Assembly: GCA_963920525.1 (NCBI GenBank)
Contig: OY986437.1
Location: forward strand, 197,379,511-197,443,510
Length of the DNA stretch: 64,000 nucleotides
Origin: Dichetophora obliterata
Lineage: Eukaryota > Arthropoda > Insecta > Diptera > Sciomyzidae
Direction: 5' to 3'
Shown: piece after piece, positions 54,670 to 64,000 of the stretch
How positions within the stretch are numbered: position 1 is the first letter of the stretch
Layout of the letters: each line of letters opens with the position of its first letter
The notes under the pieces: model-generated
Database searches by the model: none
What the model was told of the DNA's origin: nothing
The model's input: only the letters and a program-made list of their open reading frames with translations
Position numbers and translations under genes: made by a program

Positions 54670-55790
54670 CTAATTCCTTAAATAATATTTAAATAAATTC
54701 TTCATAAAAATCGTTCTATCAGAACTAAAATCAACATGTTTAGCAACTATATTACATCGAGATAGACATTTTAATATTGGTTCATTACTACCATAATTCG
54801 TTCTATGATAATATACATAAAATAAACTTGTTTCTCTTAGAGATCTTGTTGGAGCATAAAATAGAAGGAGAGCAAGCAATTCCGGACTGTCAACCTTGTT
54901 ATCTACAATATCTTTAATAAATAAGACACTCTGCGTATTGCGTCTAATGGCCAAGCTTTGCAAGCCGAGTAGTTTACAACGGTCACTATACGCAGGCATA
55001 TTTTCCCACGAAAATAATCGTCTTAGAGCGAATCTCGTAAACCGTTTTTGAATTTTCTCGATTCGATTTATGTCACATCCATAGCAAGGATCCCAGATTA
55101 TGTTCGCGTATTCGAGAATAGATTTTACCAGACTCACGAAAATTGATTTTAATGTGAATGGGTCTAAAAATTCTTTAGAGTTTCGCTTTAGAAAACCGAG
55201 TTGTGAGTTAGCTCTTGATATGACATATTCCCTATGGGACCCGAATGATAATTTGGTATCAAAGTAAATTTCCAAGTCTTTAATGGATTCGACGCGTGTG
55301 AAAGTAATATTGGACTTATAAAAATAATTATGATATATGGTTAATTGTTTGCGAGAATATGTTACGATGTGACATTTAGAAAAGTTTAAATTCATTCCAT
55401 TTCTGCTACACCAGGAAATAAGTAGGTTAATATCATTTTGAAAATTGTTACAGTCCTCAAGGTTTTTTATAATTTTAAACATTTTCAAATCATCTGCATA
55501 AAGCAGGAACTTACATGAAGTGAATTTTTTAGTTAAATCGTTTATGAACAAAATAAACAAAAGAGGGCGTAAGTGGCTCCCTTGCGGAACTCCCGATTTT
55601 ACATCTACTGCTTTTGAAAATGATTGATCGATCTTAACTATCAATTTCCTATTTGACAAATATGAGCCTAACCATCTCAAAAAATTAGAGTGAATTCCCA
55701 TTTGACGAAGTTTGGATAACAGAGTCTTATGGTTTAGACTATCAAACGCTTTTACAAAGTCAGTATATAAAACATCGATTTGCGATCCTT
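54670..55790 (-). pseudogene. Reverse transcriptase C-terminal half of the jockey-like LINE
   Basis: The longest open part is 343 codons (55701-54670). It contains NFLRWLGSYLSNRKLIVKI, SGVPQGSHLRPLLFILFIND (motif B region), FLLYADDLKMFKII (catalytic YADD), WCSRNGMNLNFSKC, ILEYANIIWDPCYG, INRIEKIQKRFTRFALRR and a C-terminus ending KYYLRN. Motif A (YTDFVKAFDS) is just upstream, in another frame, at about 55730-55760. The catalytic box looks intact, but the N-terminus is cut off by an insertion and frameshifts. Confidence 0.93.
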
Positions 55791-55798
55791 TTTATGCA

Positions 55799-56532
55799 GC
55801 GGGAGGGTTCTCCTGGATTTTTTTGGATTTGGCCGAAAAACAAGCAAAATTTGAGAATGGTTTGTGGGAAAATGAAAAGACATACGAACTTATGCTTTTG
55901 AACTTTGATTCGTGGTTTATTGACGAGTAAAAAAAAAAAGATATTTGAAAAATTCAAAATGGCGGCTTGAAAATGGCGGATCTCGTCGACCTCTGCGCGC
56001 AAAACATCGACCTCCCGCGGACAGTGTGGGGCCTCAGGTAGTGAACTGAAATGAGAAATGTATAAAATTTATTAAAATTGATAACATTTCATATGCCTGG
56101 AACCTAACTTCAATTAAGTTTGGTAAAAAAAACCAATTTTATGGACTTTAAAAAAAAAATTGAAATTTGTTGCTTTTTTTTTACTTAGATCTCGTTTAAA
56201 AATTATAAATAAACAATTTTTTATGCCAATGTTAGGTTCCAGGCGTACAAAAAAGTATATACTTTCAAACATTCTTTGAATGAAGGAAATCGGATCAATA
56301 GAACAAGCCCTGTGCTGTCCGTTAGATTAGAAAACATGGTTCCGAGAAAAACGCGTTTAAAGTTTTTAGAAAGTTGGTACGCGCGCGTGACATGGGTACG
56401 TTTGACAAGCTCTAGCTCGAGAAATACGCGTCGTATTGAAATATCCCTTGGCACAAACATTCTACATATATGTAACTTTCATTTTATGTAAAAAAAAATC
56501 GATTTTTTCAAAAAATCCAGGAGAACCTTCCC
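55799..56532. mobile_element. 734 bp inserted element with inverted ends, within LINE RT
   Basis: The ends GGGAGGGTTCTCCTGGATTTT (55801) and AAAATCCAGGAGAACCTTCCC (ending 56532) are inverted repeats. TTATGCA flanks both sides (55792-55798, 56533-56539). A second inverted pair, CCTGGAACCTAAC / GTTAGGTTCCAGG, lies inside (56097 and 56231). No transposase is encoded. Removing it rejoins RT blocks, apart from a one-base shift. Confidence 0.88.
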
Positions 56533-58195
56533 TTATGCAAAAATTAGAAAATAAAGCTAAATTAGTACTTGTGGATCTTCCAACAAAAAAATCATGTTGC
56601 TGGATTGCAATGTGGTTTTTAACTGAGTTAAATAAGTGTTTATTCACAATTTTATCCAGAACCTTTGGTATATCCGATAGCTTAACGATCGGTCTGTAAT
56701 TTTGAACTAGATGTTTTTGACCAGATTTGAAAATCGGCGAGATGTAAGCAGTTTTCCACTCTTCAAGAAAAACTCCATTTGAAAGAGATTTATTAAAAAT
56801 GATTGTTAAAGCAGCATATAGCGAATGAGCGCATTTTTTCAATAATAAGGGAGGAAGCAAATCAAACCCGGCTACTTTATTCGAATCAAGTGTCCTGAGA
56901 GTATCATATACTTCATCTTCTGATATTACTAAGTGGCCAATATTAGTAATTTGATCCACCTGTGGATGATTATTTAGATGTTTCTTATCGCAACTGTCAA
57001 AAACTGATCCGAAGAATATTGCAAACAATTCGCAAATATCTTGTATATTATTTGCTTCGCTTTCCGCATACTTAATTGATTTTGGAAAACCTACATTTTT
57101 ACGCTTAGAGTTAAGAAATACTCAAAAATATTTTGGGTTTGACCTTATATAAGTCTCTATAGAACTCATATATTTTTTGTATAAGAAAATTCGATAAAAA
57201 ATAAAATTCTTTTCTGCGGAGAATAAAAACTGCTTCATCTTCGGGCAGGTTAGTTTTTTTGAATTTCTTATGAACTTTGGTCCTCTAGTTTTTGTGATGA
57301 ATTAAGCTGCGGTTATACCAAGGCAGGTTAAATTTGAGCTTTCGTTTTTTATAGGCACATACATATTAAGGCCTTCATTAAGTATTATCTTGAAATTTGA
57401 ATATAAATTTAGTACATCTCCAGAGCCCAAAACTGTATTCCAATTCACGGAATTGAAGTAATCGCTTAAAGCCTGATAGTTTGCATTGAAAAAGTTAAAA
57501 GACAAGACATCATCACTATCTGAAGAAGCAATAAATTCGTAAAATCGAAAGTTGACCACAATAGCTTTATGATGCACCGAATCATTTGGGAGAGGTGTAT
57601 CACATTTCGATATTGAATACAACAAATCATTATTCATAAAATTCAGATATAAAATTCTGTTAATACCATTTTTAATAAAATTAACTTGAGTTAGATTATA
57701 TGAATAAAGCGTAACACAGAGTAACAATATTTTACATCAGTTTTTAAATTGAAAGGAATAAGAATCTTTTCATCTGAACAAAATTTCCACTCAATATTTC
57801 CTAAATTAAAATCGCCTAAGACACATACGGTCTGCTGAGGCAAATTTTTCATTTATGTTCTGAGACTTCACTATGTTAAACTTGATAGAGACGCATAATT
57901 GTTCTATGCTGTTTGTATGTCTTGGAAGAAGAACTTCTTTGCTGGCATAGGTTGATGAAACTACGATCATGACACCACCTCCTCTAGAAACACTCGAAGA
58001 TAGTGTACGATCTCTTCTGTATACTTCGTACTGTCCGTCAAAAAGCTCTGATGAATGAAAGTGTGACGTTAATCAAGTTTCGACAATTGCAATTGCATCG
58101 AAATCATGCAAAGCAGCAGCGGACAATAAATTGTTTGTTTTGGTGTGAAGAACGCCATCATTATGGAAGTATAGCACGAAATTACGAATTTGAGG
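56533..58195 (-). pseudogene. Endonuclease and RT N-terminus of the jockey-like LINE
   Basis: Minus-strand pieces are AAALHDFDAIAIVET (then a stop where Trp is expected), FDGQYEVYRRDRT, SVSRGGGVMIVVSS and TVCVLGDFNLGNIEW. Next come INRILYLNFMNNDLLYSISK and HHKAIVVNFRFYEF, the APE endonuclease. Then come a linker with DICELFAIFFGSVF and the RT finger region SNKVAGFDLLPPLLLKKC, FLEEWKTAYISPIFKSG, NYRPIVKLSDIPKVLDKI. Several frameshifts and stops occur. The best open pieces are 57727-57302 and 57028-56533. Confidence 0.9.
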
Positions 58196-58200
58196 AGGCG

Positions 58201-61200
58201 TAAAACTAGCCAACGCCGCTGTAGAAGAGCCTAATGGTGGGCTCGGCTGCTACCGAATTGGCGCCGTTGGTAGGATACGCGGTATGAGCTCCTGTACCTG
58301 AACAACATGAGAGCAAGGCAAAGGCAAATGTACGGGCGATGACGGCAAGGTCGTCGGCGTGAGTGGCATTGAATGCGACGAAAACGATACATCGGATAGT
58401 GATGGCGATATAAAATGCGAGAGTGGTAGAAGCGAGAGTGGTAGAATTTACCATAAGCTTTGGAACTGGTTCCTAGGGTTCAACGAGGATATATCGTGAC
58501 TATAAGATACAATGATACATGTGACTATAGGAACAAGATAATTTTAAATATTTTTCCTTAGGTGGATTTCAAAGAAAATACCCAAACGAACTAAAACAAA
58601 AAAAACTCATTTTCATTTCATTTATTTATTAAAACTGTAAAAACTAAAATAATAAAAACAACAAACATTTTGAATATAGCATAAACCTTATTGTTCTGTT
58701 TTGAGTCCGAATAATTTGAAAAAAACCGAGGCATTATTTAAAAACACAGTTTGTCTCGAATCGTAAAAAAGAGTCAGAAACGGATTCATATATGATTGCG
58801 ATCTGAATCCGAGACGAATCCGAAAAAGTGGAAAAACTATATTCAAAGAGGAAATTCATACGAGAAAGGATCAGTTTCGGATCCGAAATGAAACCCGTTT
58901 GAGATAAAATATACGATAAAACATACGAATATACTTACTTACTTACTCTTTCTGCAGATTTTTTAAAATTCTTTCTCTTATTGTGGAATAAATTCGAATT
59001 ACATTAACTAAGGGCACACTTAGGATGGAAACTTTGCCGCTTTTTTCTCAAGTTTTTACAATACTCGTATTTGAGTAGCAAACAACTAATTTTACAAAAA
59101 TGTAACACAAAAGTGTATAATTAACTGATTTACTGCATACATATTATGAAAATCTTGAATAAAATACTGAAAAGTATACATCGAAATTTGAGATCATAGA
59201 TCGAAACTGGCAAGAGTGTCATACAAATAGTTCGACTTAAAACGATGCATTAATAAAAATCCTAATACATAGTTACATGTAGCAGCTTAATGATGAAAAA
59301 TTTTGTTTCTCAGAAAAATCAAAGTGATTAGTGACAAGTGATTAAAATTTGTTTGTAAAGCGATTTCTTATGATTAGCTAGCTGATAGCACGCAGTCGAA
59401 GTAGGGTTCATCAAAGTCGCTCTAATCGGCACATAAATGAAGCGCCATGTAGCAAACTATTACAAGGTTATCGTTATTTTCTATCAATCAATAATAAAAG
59501 CTATCTGTAAGCGAAGACGAAAAATAACAAGATTTTTAAAGCATGAGCTAATTTTTTATTAAAAGCTGTGCTATAAATGTCATCTGCCATCTTAAATCTG
59601 ATATTACATCTCTTTAAAAAATTGGCTAAGAGTTATATAGGAAAGTTTTTTAATCCCACCGTTTGTCGCCTATTTATGGAGCTTTTAAATTGTTGTCGTA
59701 TTTTTAGAAAAAAAAAACAATACGATGACTGCAGTTTTATATTGGTGTCTCTGATACAATGAAAACTTCTTGTGGACTAAACGCACTTGGCGTTGTTTTT
59801 ATAGTTTTTTATTTGTGTTTTTTCTTTCTTGCATTGTGCCTACATTTGTTTTTTTCCACAGAAGCGTCTTCTTTAGCATTATTAGCTTTTCTTTCATGCA
59901 CTACCATAATCATCGGGACATGTTGTTGTGGTGGCTAATTGTTGTTGTCTGTGGTAGTTCCTCCTCGCCTTAATGTGCCATGACGATTCTAGCGAAAAAA
60001 AAGCATTACAACTACTTCTAAGGTGTGCATGGAATGCACTGCTATTTAATTTTGTAGCATTTGATACTAATTTAGTTTAGTTAGGTTTTTCTATGGCTAT
60101 TTTGTTTTCCAATAAAATCATTTTTTCGAACTTTGCTGCCTTACATACATAAACAATAATTTATATTCTGTTTATGTAATCGCTGTGAAATGTTTATTTC
60201 GGTCTCGTTACGTGATCATTAATCACATCTCGAACAATGTTAACTTCTCAAACCTCATCATTTATTATTATATTGCCACGAACTGAACTCGCACCGATCT
60301 ATTCCAGCAACTTGCTCATCATCTCCTGCCCTTCTGTACGCTCAGTCCTAGTCTGGGTGCGAGCTTCTACAGAGTTCACTGGCGCTGATAAACCCGCAAC
60401 ACAGCGCCTAGTTTTAATGACAATCACGTCCACACTCTTCAGTGTTGCGAGAATCGAAAGTTTTTTTAAATAGCGCAACTGTAGCAATTTTTTATAATTT
60501 TTTTCAAATTTCTTATTTTAATTTTTCTTCTATTTGTGTCCATTAAACACAAATCTTATTTTTAATGAACTCATTTTTGTGTTAATTTAGCGCATTAACA
60601 TTTACAGATAACAGCTCAGTTTTCAAATAAATTTAAAATCTTAGAAGTATTTTATATAAATTTTGTTTTTGACCTGCTGCACACATCCTTCAATATATCA
60701 ATATATGTATTTTGGTCGAATGGTTTTTATGTTTTGTCAGCACGAAATAGTGATAAGAAATTGATTTTTATTTTGCTTTTCTAACGCCTGGAATTGCATT
60801 TGAAATTAATGTGTTACGTTATTTCATTGGTTGTTGTTGCGGCTTTGCGGTTTTAGTTTTGGATTATCAGTCAAAAAACCTTAAAAAATACATAAAAATT
60901 AAAATAAAACATAATCCAAATATGATCGGTCGGTCATTTGTTAGAGCTTATCTTTTTTAATTTAGTGATTACTTTAATGAGCTTTGAGTTATAAGCGTTG
61001 AATTTATTATTTTAAAGCATGAGTGGCATTTTAGAACGGGTTTTTTTTTGTGGTGTAGAGAGATAAGCGCGTCAATTGCAGCGTTGACAACACAATCAAG
61101 GATGTCAGAAATAGGTTCGAATTAATGGAAGATACCCGTAGTTGGTAGATGCTCAGCACTCAGCTTTATTTTGTTTTTGCTACTGTACAGTTTTACTGGA

Positions 61201-61770
61201 TGGAAGAAAATTTTTTTAATGAAAAACAAGTTTATTAAAATATCTGGTTTTCCCGCTGTTTTACTATACTATTAAAATAACTTTGATACTTCATTTGTAC
61301 TGCCCATGAGGAGGCGTGGAAGTTCTACAGGAGCATATATATTAGACCAGTTCACTTTACAAAAATTTTAAAATACTTGGGTGCGTGTCCATTTTCTGAA
61401 AGTTACATTCCTAATGGGAACAAAAATACCTTAATACCCAAACAAATTTGATCTTTAGATATTGCGTAAATCGTTTTAAGATCATTTTGGAGCTATTTAC
61501 GACTTAAACCATTTTGAATAATGTGTTGCCCAAACAAAACACAAAAGGAATATATTTTGACGAAGAATCATTTACAATAAGCTAAGCTTTTATATGTTTT
61601 TTTTATATTTTAAAATATGCATCCGATATTTTTTGGCTGAGCTTTAAAAATGCAATTTAACTCGTTAAAACAAAAATTATCGTTTTTCCACATAAAATTT
61701 TTTTTTCTTATTTTGTTCCAGCGACATTATGTTTGTGATATTGTATTTTTGGACAAAGCTTAAGTTTTCT
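58201..61770. other. No recognised gene
   Basis: A GC-richer patch at 58205-58450 holds a Gly/Ser/Asp-type plus frame and an 82-codon hydrophobic minus frame, neither recognised. A second patch at 60270-60470 has moderately balanced composition and an open minus frame without known domain. The rest is AT-rich with homopolymers. A hidden host exon or promoter cannot be excluded. Confidence 0.45.
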
Positions 61771-61789
61771 TGTAATTAGACAGCGGAAA

Positions 61790-62010
61790 ATATGAAATTG
61801 CATATTTGCATTGAATGATCACAACACAATTCACAATTTCGATGACACAGATATGCGTCCCGAGAAATTCTATCTCGGAAAACATAACACAATTTTTGCA
61901 TATTTGCATATTGCATACAAAATTCATATGCATATATTAAATGCATATGCAAATTAAATACTGCATATTTGCATATTAAATGCATATGCAAAATTTATGC
62001 AAGTCCATTT
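61790..62010. repeat. Cluster of ATGCAAAT/ATTTGCAT octamers
   Basis: GCATATTTGCAT and ATGCATATGCAAAT alternate at least five times between 61798 and 62000, forming a local, partly palindromic repeat. The octamer matches the classic POU-domain binding word. This may be only a simple-sequence expansion. Confidence 0.6.
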
Positions 62011-62504
62011 AATTATAACCGCAACTGTATGTTCGTAACTTCTATCATAGACATGAATGTTTTCAGAGGATACAGGATAGGGATGCCAGATGCGCTTTTT
62101 TAAACAGTACAGTACTGTTTTTTGGACAATGTACTGTTTTACGACATGCACACAAGACAGTACGCAAAAGTACTCTAACACTTTTTCGTGTTGAAAATAT
62201 TTTTGATTTTCTGAGTGCGAAAAAATCAGCCCGTCTAAATTGTTAATAAATTTTTTTGTCATAGTCGCCCGCTGAAAGCACTTTGATTTTTAAAGGTTAC
62301 TGGTAATCTTGGATATGTCTTAAATGATGAAAGAACTGCACGAGAAATTTGAACATCAAAAAGATGCAGGGTTTTATGGCTACTTAGCTGAAGGTATCAT
62401 ATACGTGTAAAAATGGAAAAATAGCAGCTTGTTTTCAAACATTTTTTTACAGATACAAGGAGTTGTTATATTTTTTTTTATTGTAATTTATACAAGTTAT
62501 TTTA

Positions 62505-63423
62505 CAGGGTCCGCCAAATAACTTTTTTTTTTGAAAATCCTATAAAAAAAACTACTGAATATTTTCTTTAATTTCTTTTGTTTGAAAGTACAATCCTTCC
62601 GGTTATTAATGGAAAATAATTTCATTCAAATGGCTGCCTCTGCTGGCCATGCAGTAGCCTACACGATCGGTCCAATGTTTAAACACATTATCGATTGTGT
62701 GCAGCGGTATTTCACCAATGGCTTCACGAATATTGCCCTTTAAAGCGTCAATTGTCTCTGGCTTGTCGGCGTAACACTTATCTTTGAAGGCACCCCACAA
62801 ATAATAGTCCAACGGTGTCAAATCGCAGCTCCGAGGTGGCCAAACGACATCAGCTCTGTGGCTGATAATGCGATCTTCAAAAACAGGGCGCAAAACATCG
62901 AGTATAGCTTCGGCTGTGTGGCACGTAGCGCCGTCCTGTTGAAACCAAATGTTGCCAATATCCTCCTCTTCAATTTTTGTGAACAAAAATTCGTTCAACA
63001 TGGCCCGATAACGATCGCCATTGACTGTAACGGCCACTCCTTGCTCATTTTCGAAGAAAAATGGCCCAATTATGCCTCTGGACCAAAATCCGCACCAAAC
63101 AGTGACTCGTTTTGGATGCAGCGGCTTTTCAATGTATGCGTGCGGGTTTTCTGTGCCCTAAATGCGACAATTTTGCTTGTTTACATACCCGCCAAGATCA
63201 AAATGAGCTTCATCTGAAAAGATGATTTTTTTGGCAAAATCGGCATCATGATTTTCAAAGTAATGTCGCAATATTTCCCAGCGTTGTTCAAGCGTATACA
63301 CAACCATATTCGTTCAGCGGAAGGATAAAACTAATTATGTGTCAAATCAGACATGAGCTAAGTGTTACCATTCACGAAATAAGCACTAGTTGAAAAAAAC
63401 GTTATATGTCGGCCAGGACCCGT
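62505..63423 (-). mobile_element. Mariner-family element, internally deleted (919 bp)
   Basis: The ends start CAGGGTCCGCCAAATAAC at the left and, complemented, ACGGGTCCTGGCCGACATATAAC at the right, with TA on both sides (62503-62504, 63424-63425). The inverted repeats are imperfect. It carries one transposase relic. Confidence 0.85.
62606..63307 (-). pseudogene. Mariner-type transposase with internal deletion and nonsense codon
   Basis: It begins MVVYTLEQRWEILRHYFENH at 63307 and jumps to DADFAKKIIFSDEAHF. About 110 residues of the DNA-binding and linker region are missing compared with family members I recall. The first catalytic Asp is in FSDEAHF. A TAG replaces the expected Trp in CRI*GTENPHAYIEK. 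Then come VTVWCGFWSRGIIGPFF, the second Asp in WFQQDGATCHT and the third in RSCDLTPLDYYLWG, with 36 residues between the last two acidic positions as read. The C-terminus is complete (SRGSHLNEIIFH). Inactive. Confidence 0.93.
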
Positions 63424-64000
63424 TACAAAAAAAATAATTTATAAAAATATTTTTTTTTAACAGTTTTCTGGACAAAACATCCAAAACGGTTCGATAGATA
63501 ACTCAAAATTTATTGCTTCAATTTCAAATTCAAGTACCTATTTCCTTTTATTTTTTTTTAAATTGACAAAAAAGCGCGCAAAAATATATTTTTTAAAAAC
63601 TTTTTACTCAAACTTTCACCATAATTTCAAAAAACCCCCCGAGGGTCGTTCGTAGGTGGGATGCTCAATTATTGGCCCATACTTTAAAATGACGTTTGAT
63701 TTGTTTGTGTCAGATACATGCGAAAGGCCATATCCATCGAACAGTTTTGGATGTTTTTTATTTCAATTTAATTGTTAGCGACCTCTATAAAAGGCCAGAA
63801 AATTGCTAAAAAAAAATTGCTAAAAAATTATTAAAGTAGTTTGTATGTATAATAACTACAATAAATTTCAAAAAAAAATATAACAACTCCTTGTACCTCA
63901 AAAAAATGTTTGAAAACAAGCCACTGTTTTTATCTTTTTACACGTATATTCCAAAAAGAGAATATACACGTATATACCTGAAATCACTATTAAGAAAATA

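Larger units (their letters stand above)
54602..58200 (-). mobile_element. Jockey-like LINE, minus strand, ORF2 only, interrupted
   Basis: The order on the minus strand is endonuclease (58195-57320), RT N-terminus (57130-56533), a 734 bp insertion (55799-56532), RT C-terminal half (55790-54670) and 3' end in an (AAAT)n tail at 54602-54625. No ORF1/gag was recognised upstream of 58200. The encoded protein is related to the plus-strand fragment at 47955-49115. Confidence 0.88.
62395..63955. mobile_element. Element with ~85 bp inverted ends hosting a mariner
   Basis: The left end TATACGTGTAAAAA...GCTTGTTTTCAAACATTTTTTT...TACAAGGAGTTGTTATATTTTTTTT (62399-62480) is matched in complement by 63862-63950. 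The interior holds a mariner (62505-63423) and AT-rich DNA. No clear target duplication was found. Confidence 0.75.

Noticed and set aside
58206..58454. 82-codon hydrophobic minus-strand ORF
   Set aside because: No recognisable domain or signal. The opposite strand is equally open and composition alone explains it.

Overview
This 64 kb window looks like AT-rich intergenic or heterochromatic-type DNA from an insect nuclear genome. A dipteran, possibly a tephritid fruit fly, fits best. The grounds are a BEL/Pao retrotransposon with a tRNA-Tyr-type primer site, Tc1 and mariner elements, APE-type LINEs, tRNA-headed SINEs and many hAT-type MITEs. The repeat near 49.2-49.5 kb (tRNA-like head, then a GCCGTTCGGAGTCGGC motif) resembles SINE/LINE tails I associate with tephritids. 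That species inference is from memory, not from a search. I found no convincing host gene, rRNA or functional tRNA.

Region by region. At 0-9.7 kb is mostly featureless AT-rich DNA, with a tandem repeat, a 171 bp hairpin and one complete but inactivated hAT transposon (4486-7220). At 9.7-14.8 kb is a BEL/Pao LTR retrotransposon with two 349 bp LTRs that look identical. Its gag-protease and the start of RT are deleted, but a long intact pol ORF remains. An unusual second ORF, with Gag-type zinc knuckles and a retropepsin-like domain, sits downstream of integrase behind a splice-acceptor-like sequence. At 14.8-20.6 kb are MITEs and an old Helitron Rep/N-terminal region broken by at least three insertions.

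At 23.6-29.0 kb is a 5.4 kb DNA transposon with roughly 485 bp terminal inverted repeats and an 8 bp target duplication. It encodes a multi-exon transposase with an HWDGK motif whose superfamily I could not assign. A Tc1-like element has inserted cleanly in that ORF. At 30.7-42.1 kb is a nest of insertions: a Gypsy pol fragment split by a hAT-like element, a palindromic MITE split by a SINE, several blocks of 120-250 bp tandem repeats and a short array of tRNA-like units. At 44.1-49.5 kb are a SINE, a decayed RTE-like LINE (minus strand), a 5'-truncated jockey-like LINE (plus strand) and another SINE. At 51-54.3 kb are a second copy of the hAT MITE seen at 19.8 kb, duplicated tRNA-like units and tandem repeats. 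At 54.6-58.2 kb is a second jockey-like LINE (minus strand) split by a 734 bp inserted element. At 62.4-64 kb is a mariner inside an element with about 85 bp inverted ends.

The coding sequences do not cooperate in a pathway. They are independent mobile elements, and the window reads as a stratigraphy of insertions. The two most unusual items are the env-position ORF of the BEL element and the HWDGK transposon. Coordinates of element ends were read by eye. Those with both TIRs and target duplications are firm to a few bases; the rest are approximate.
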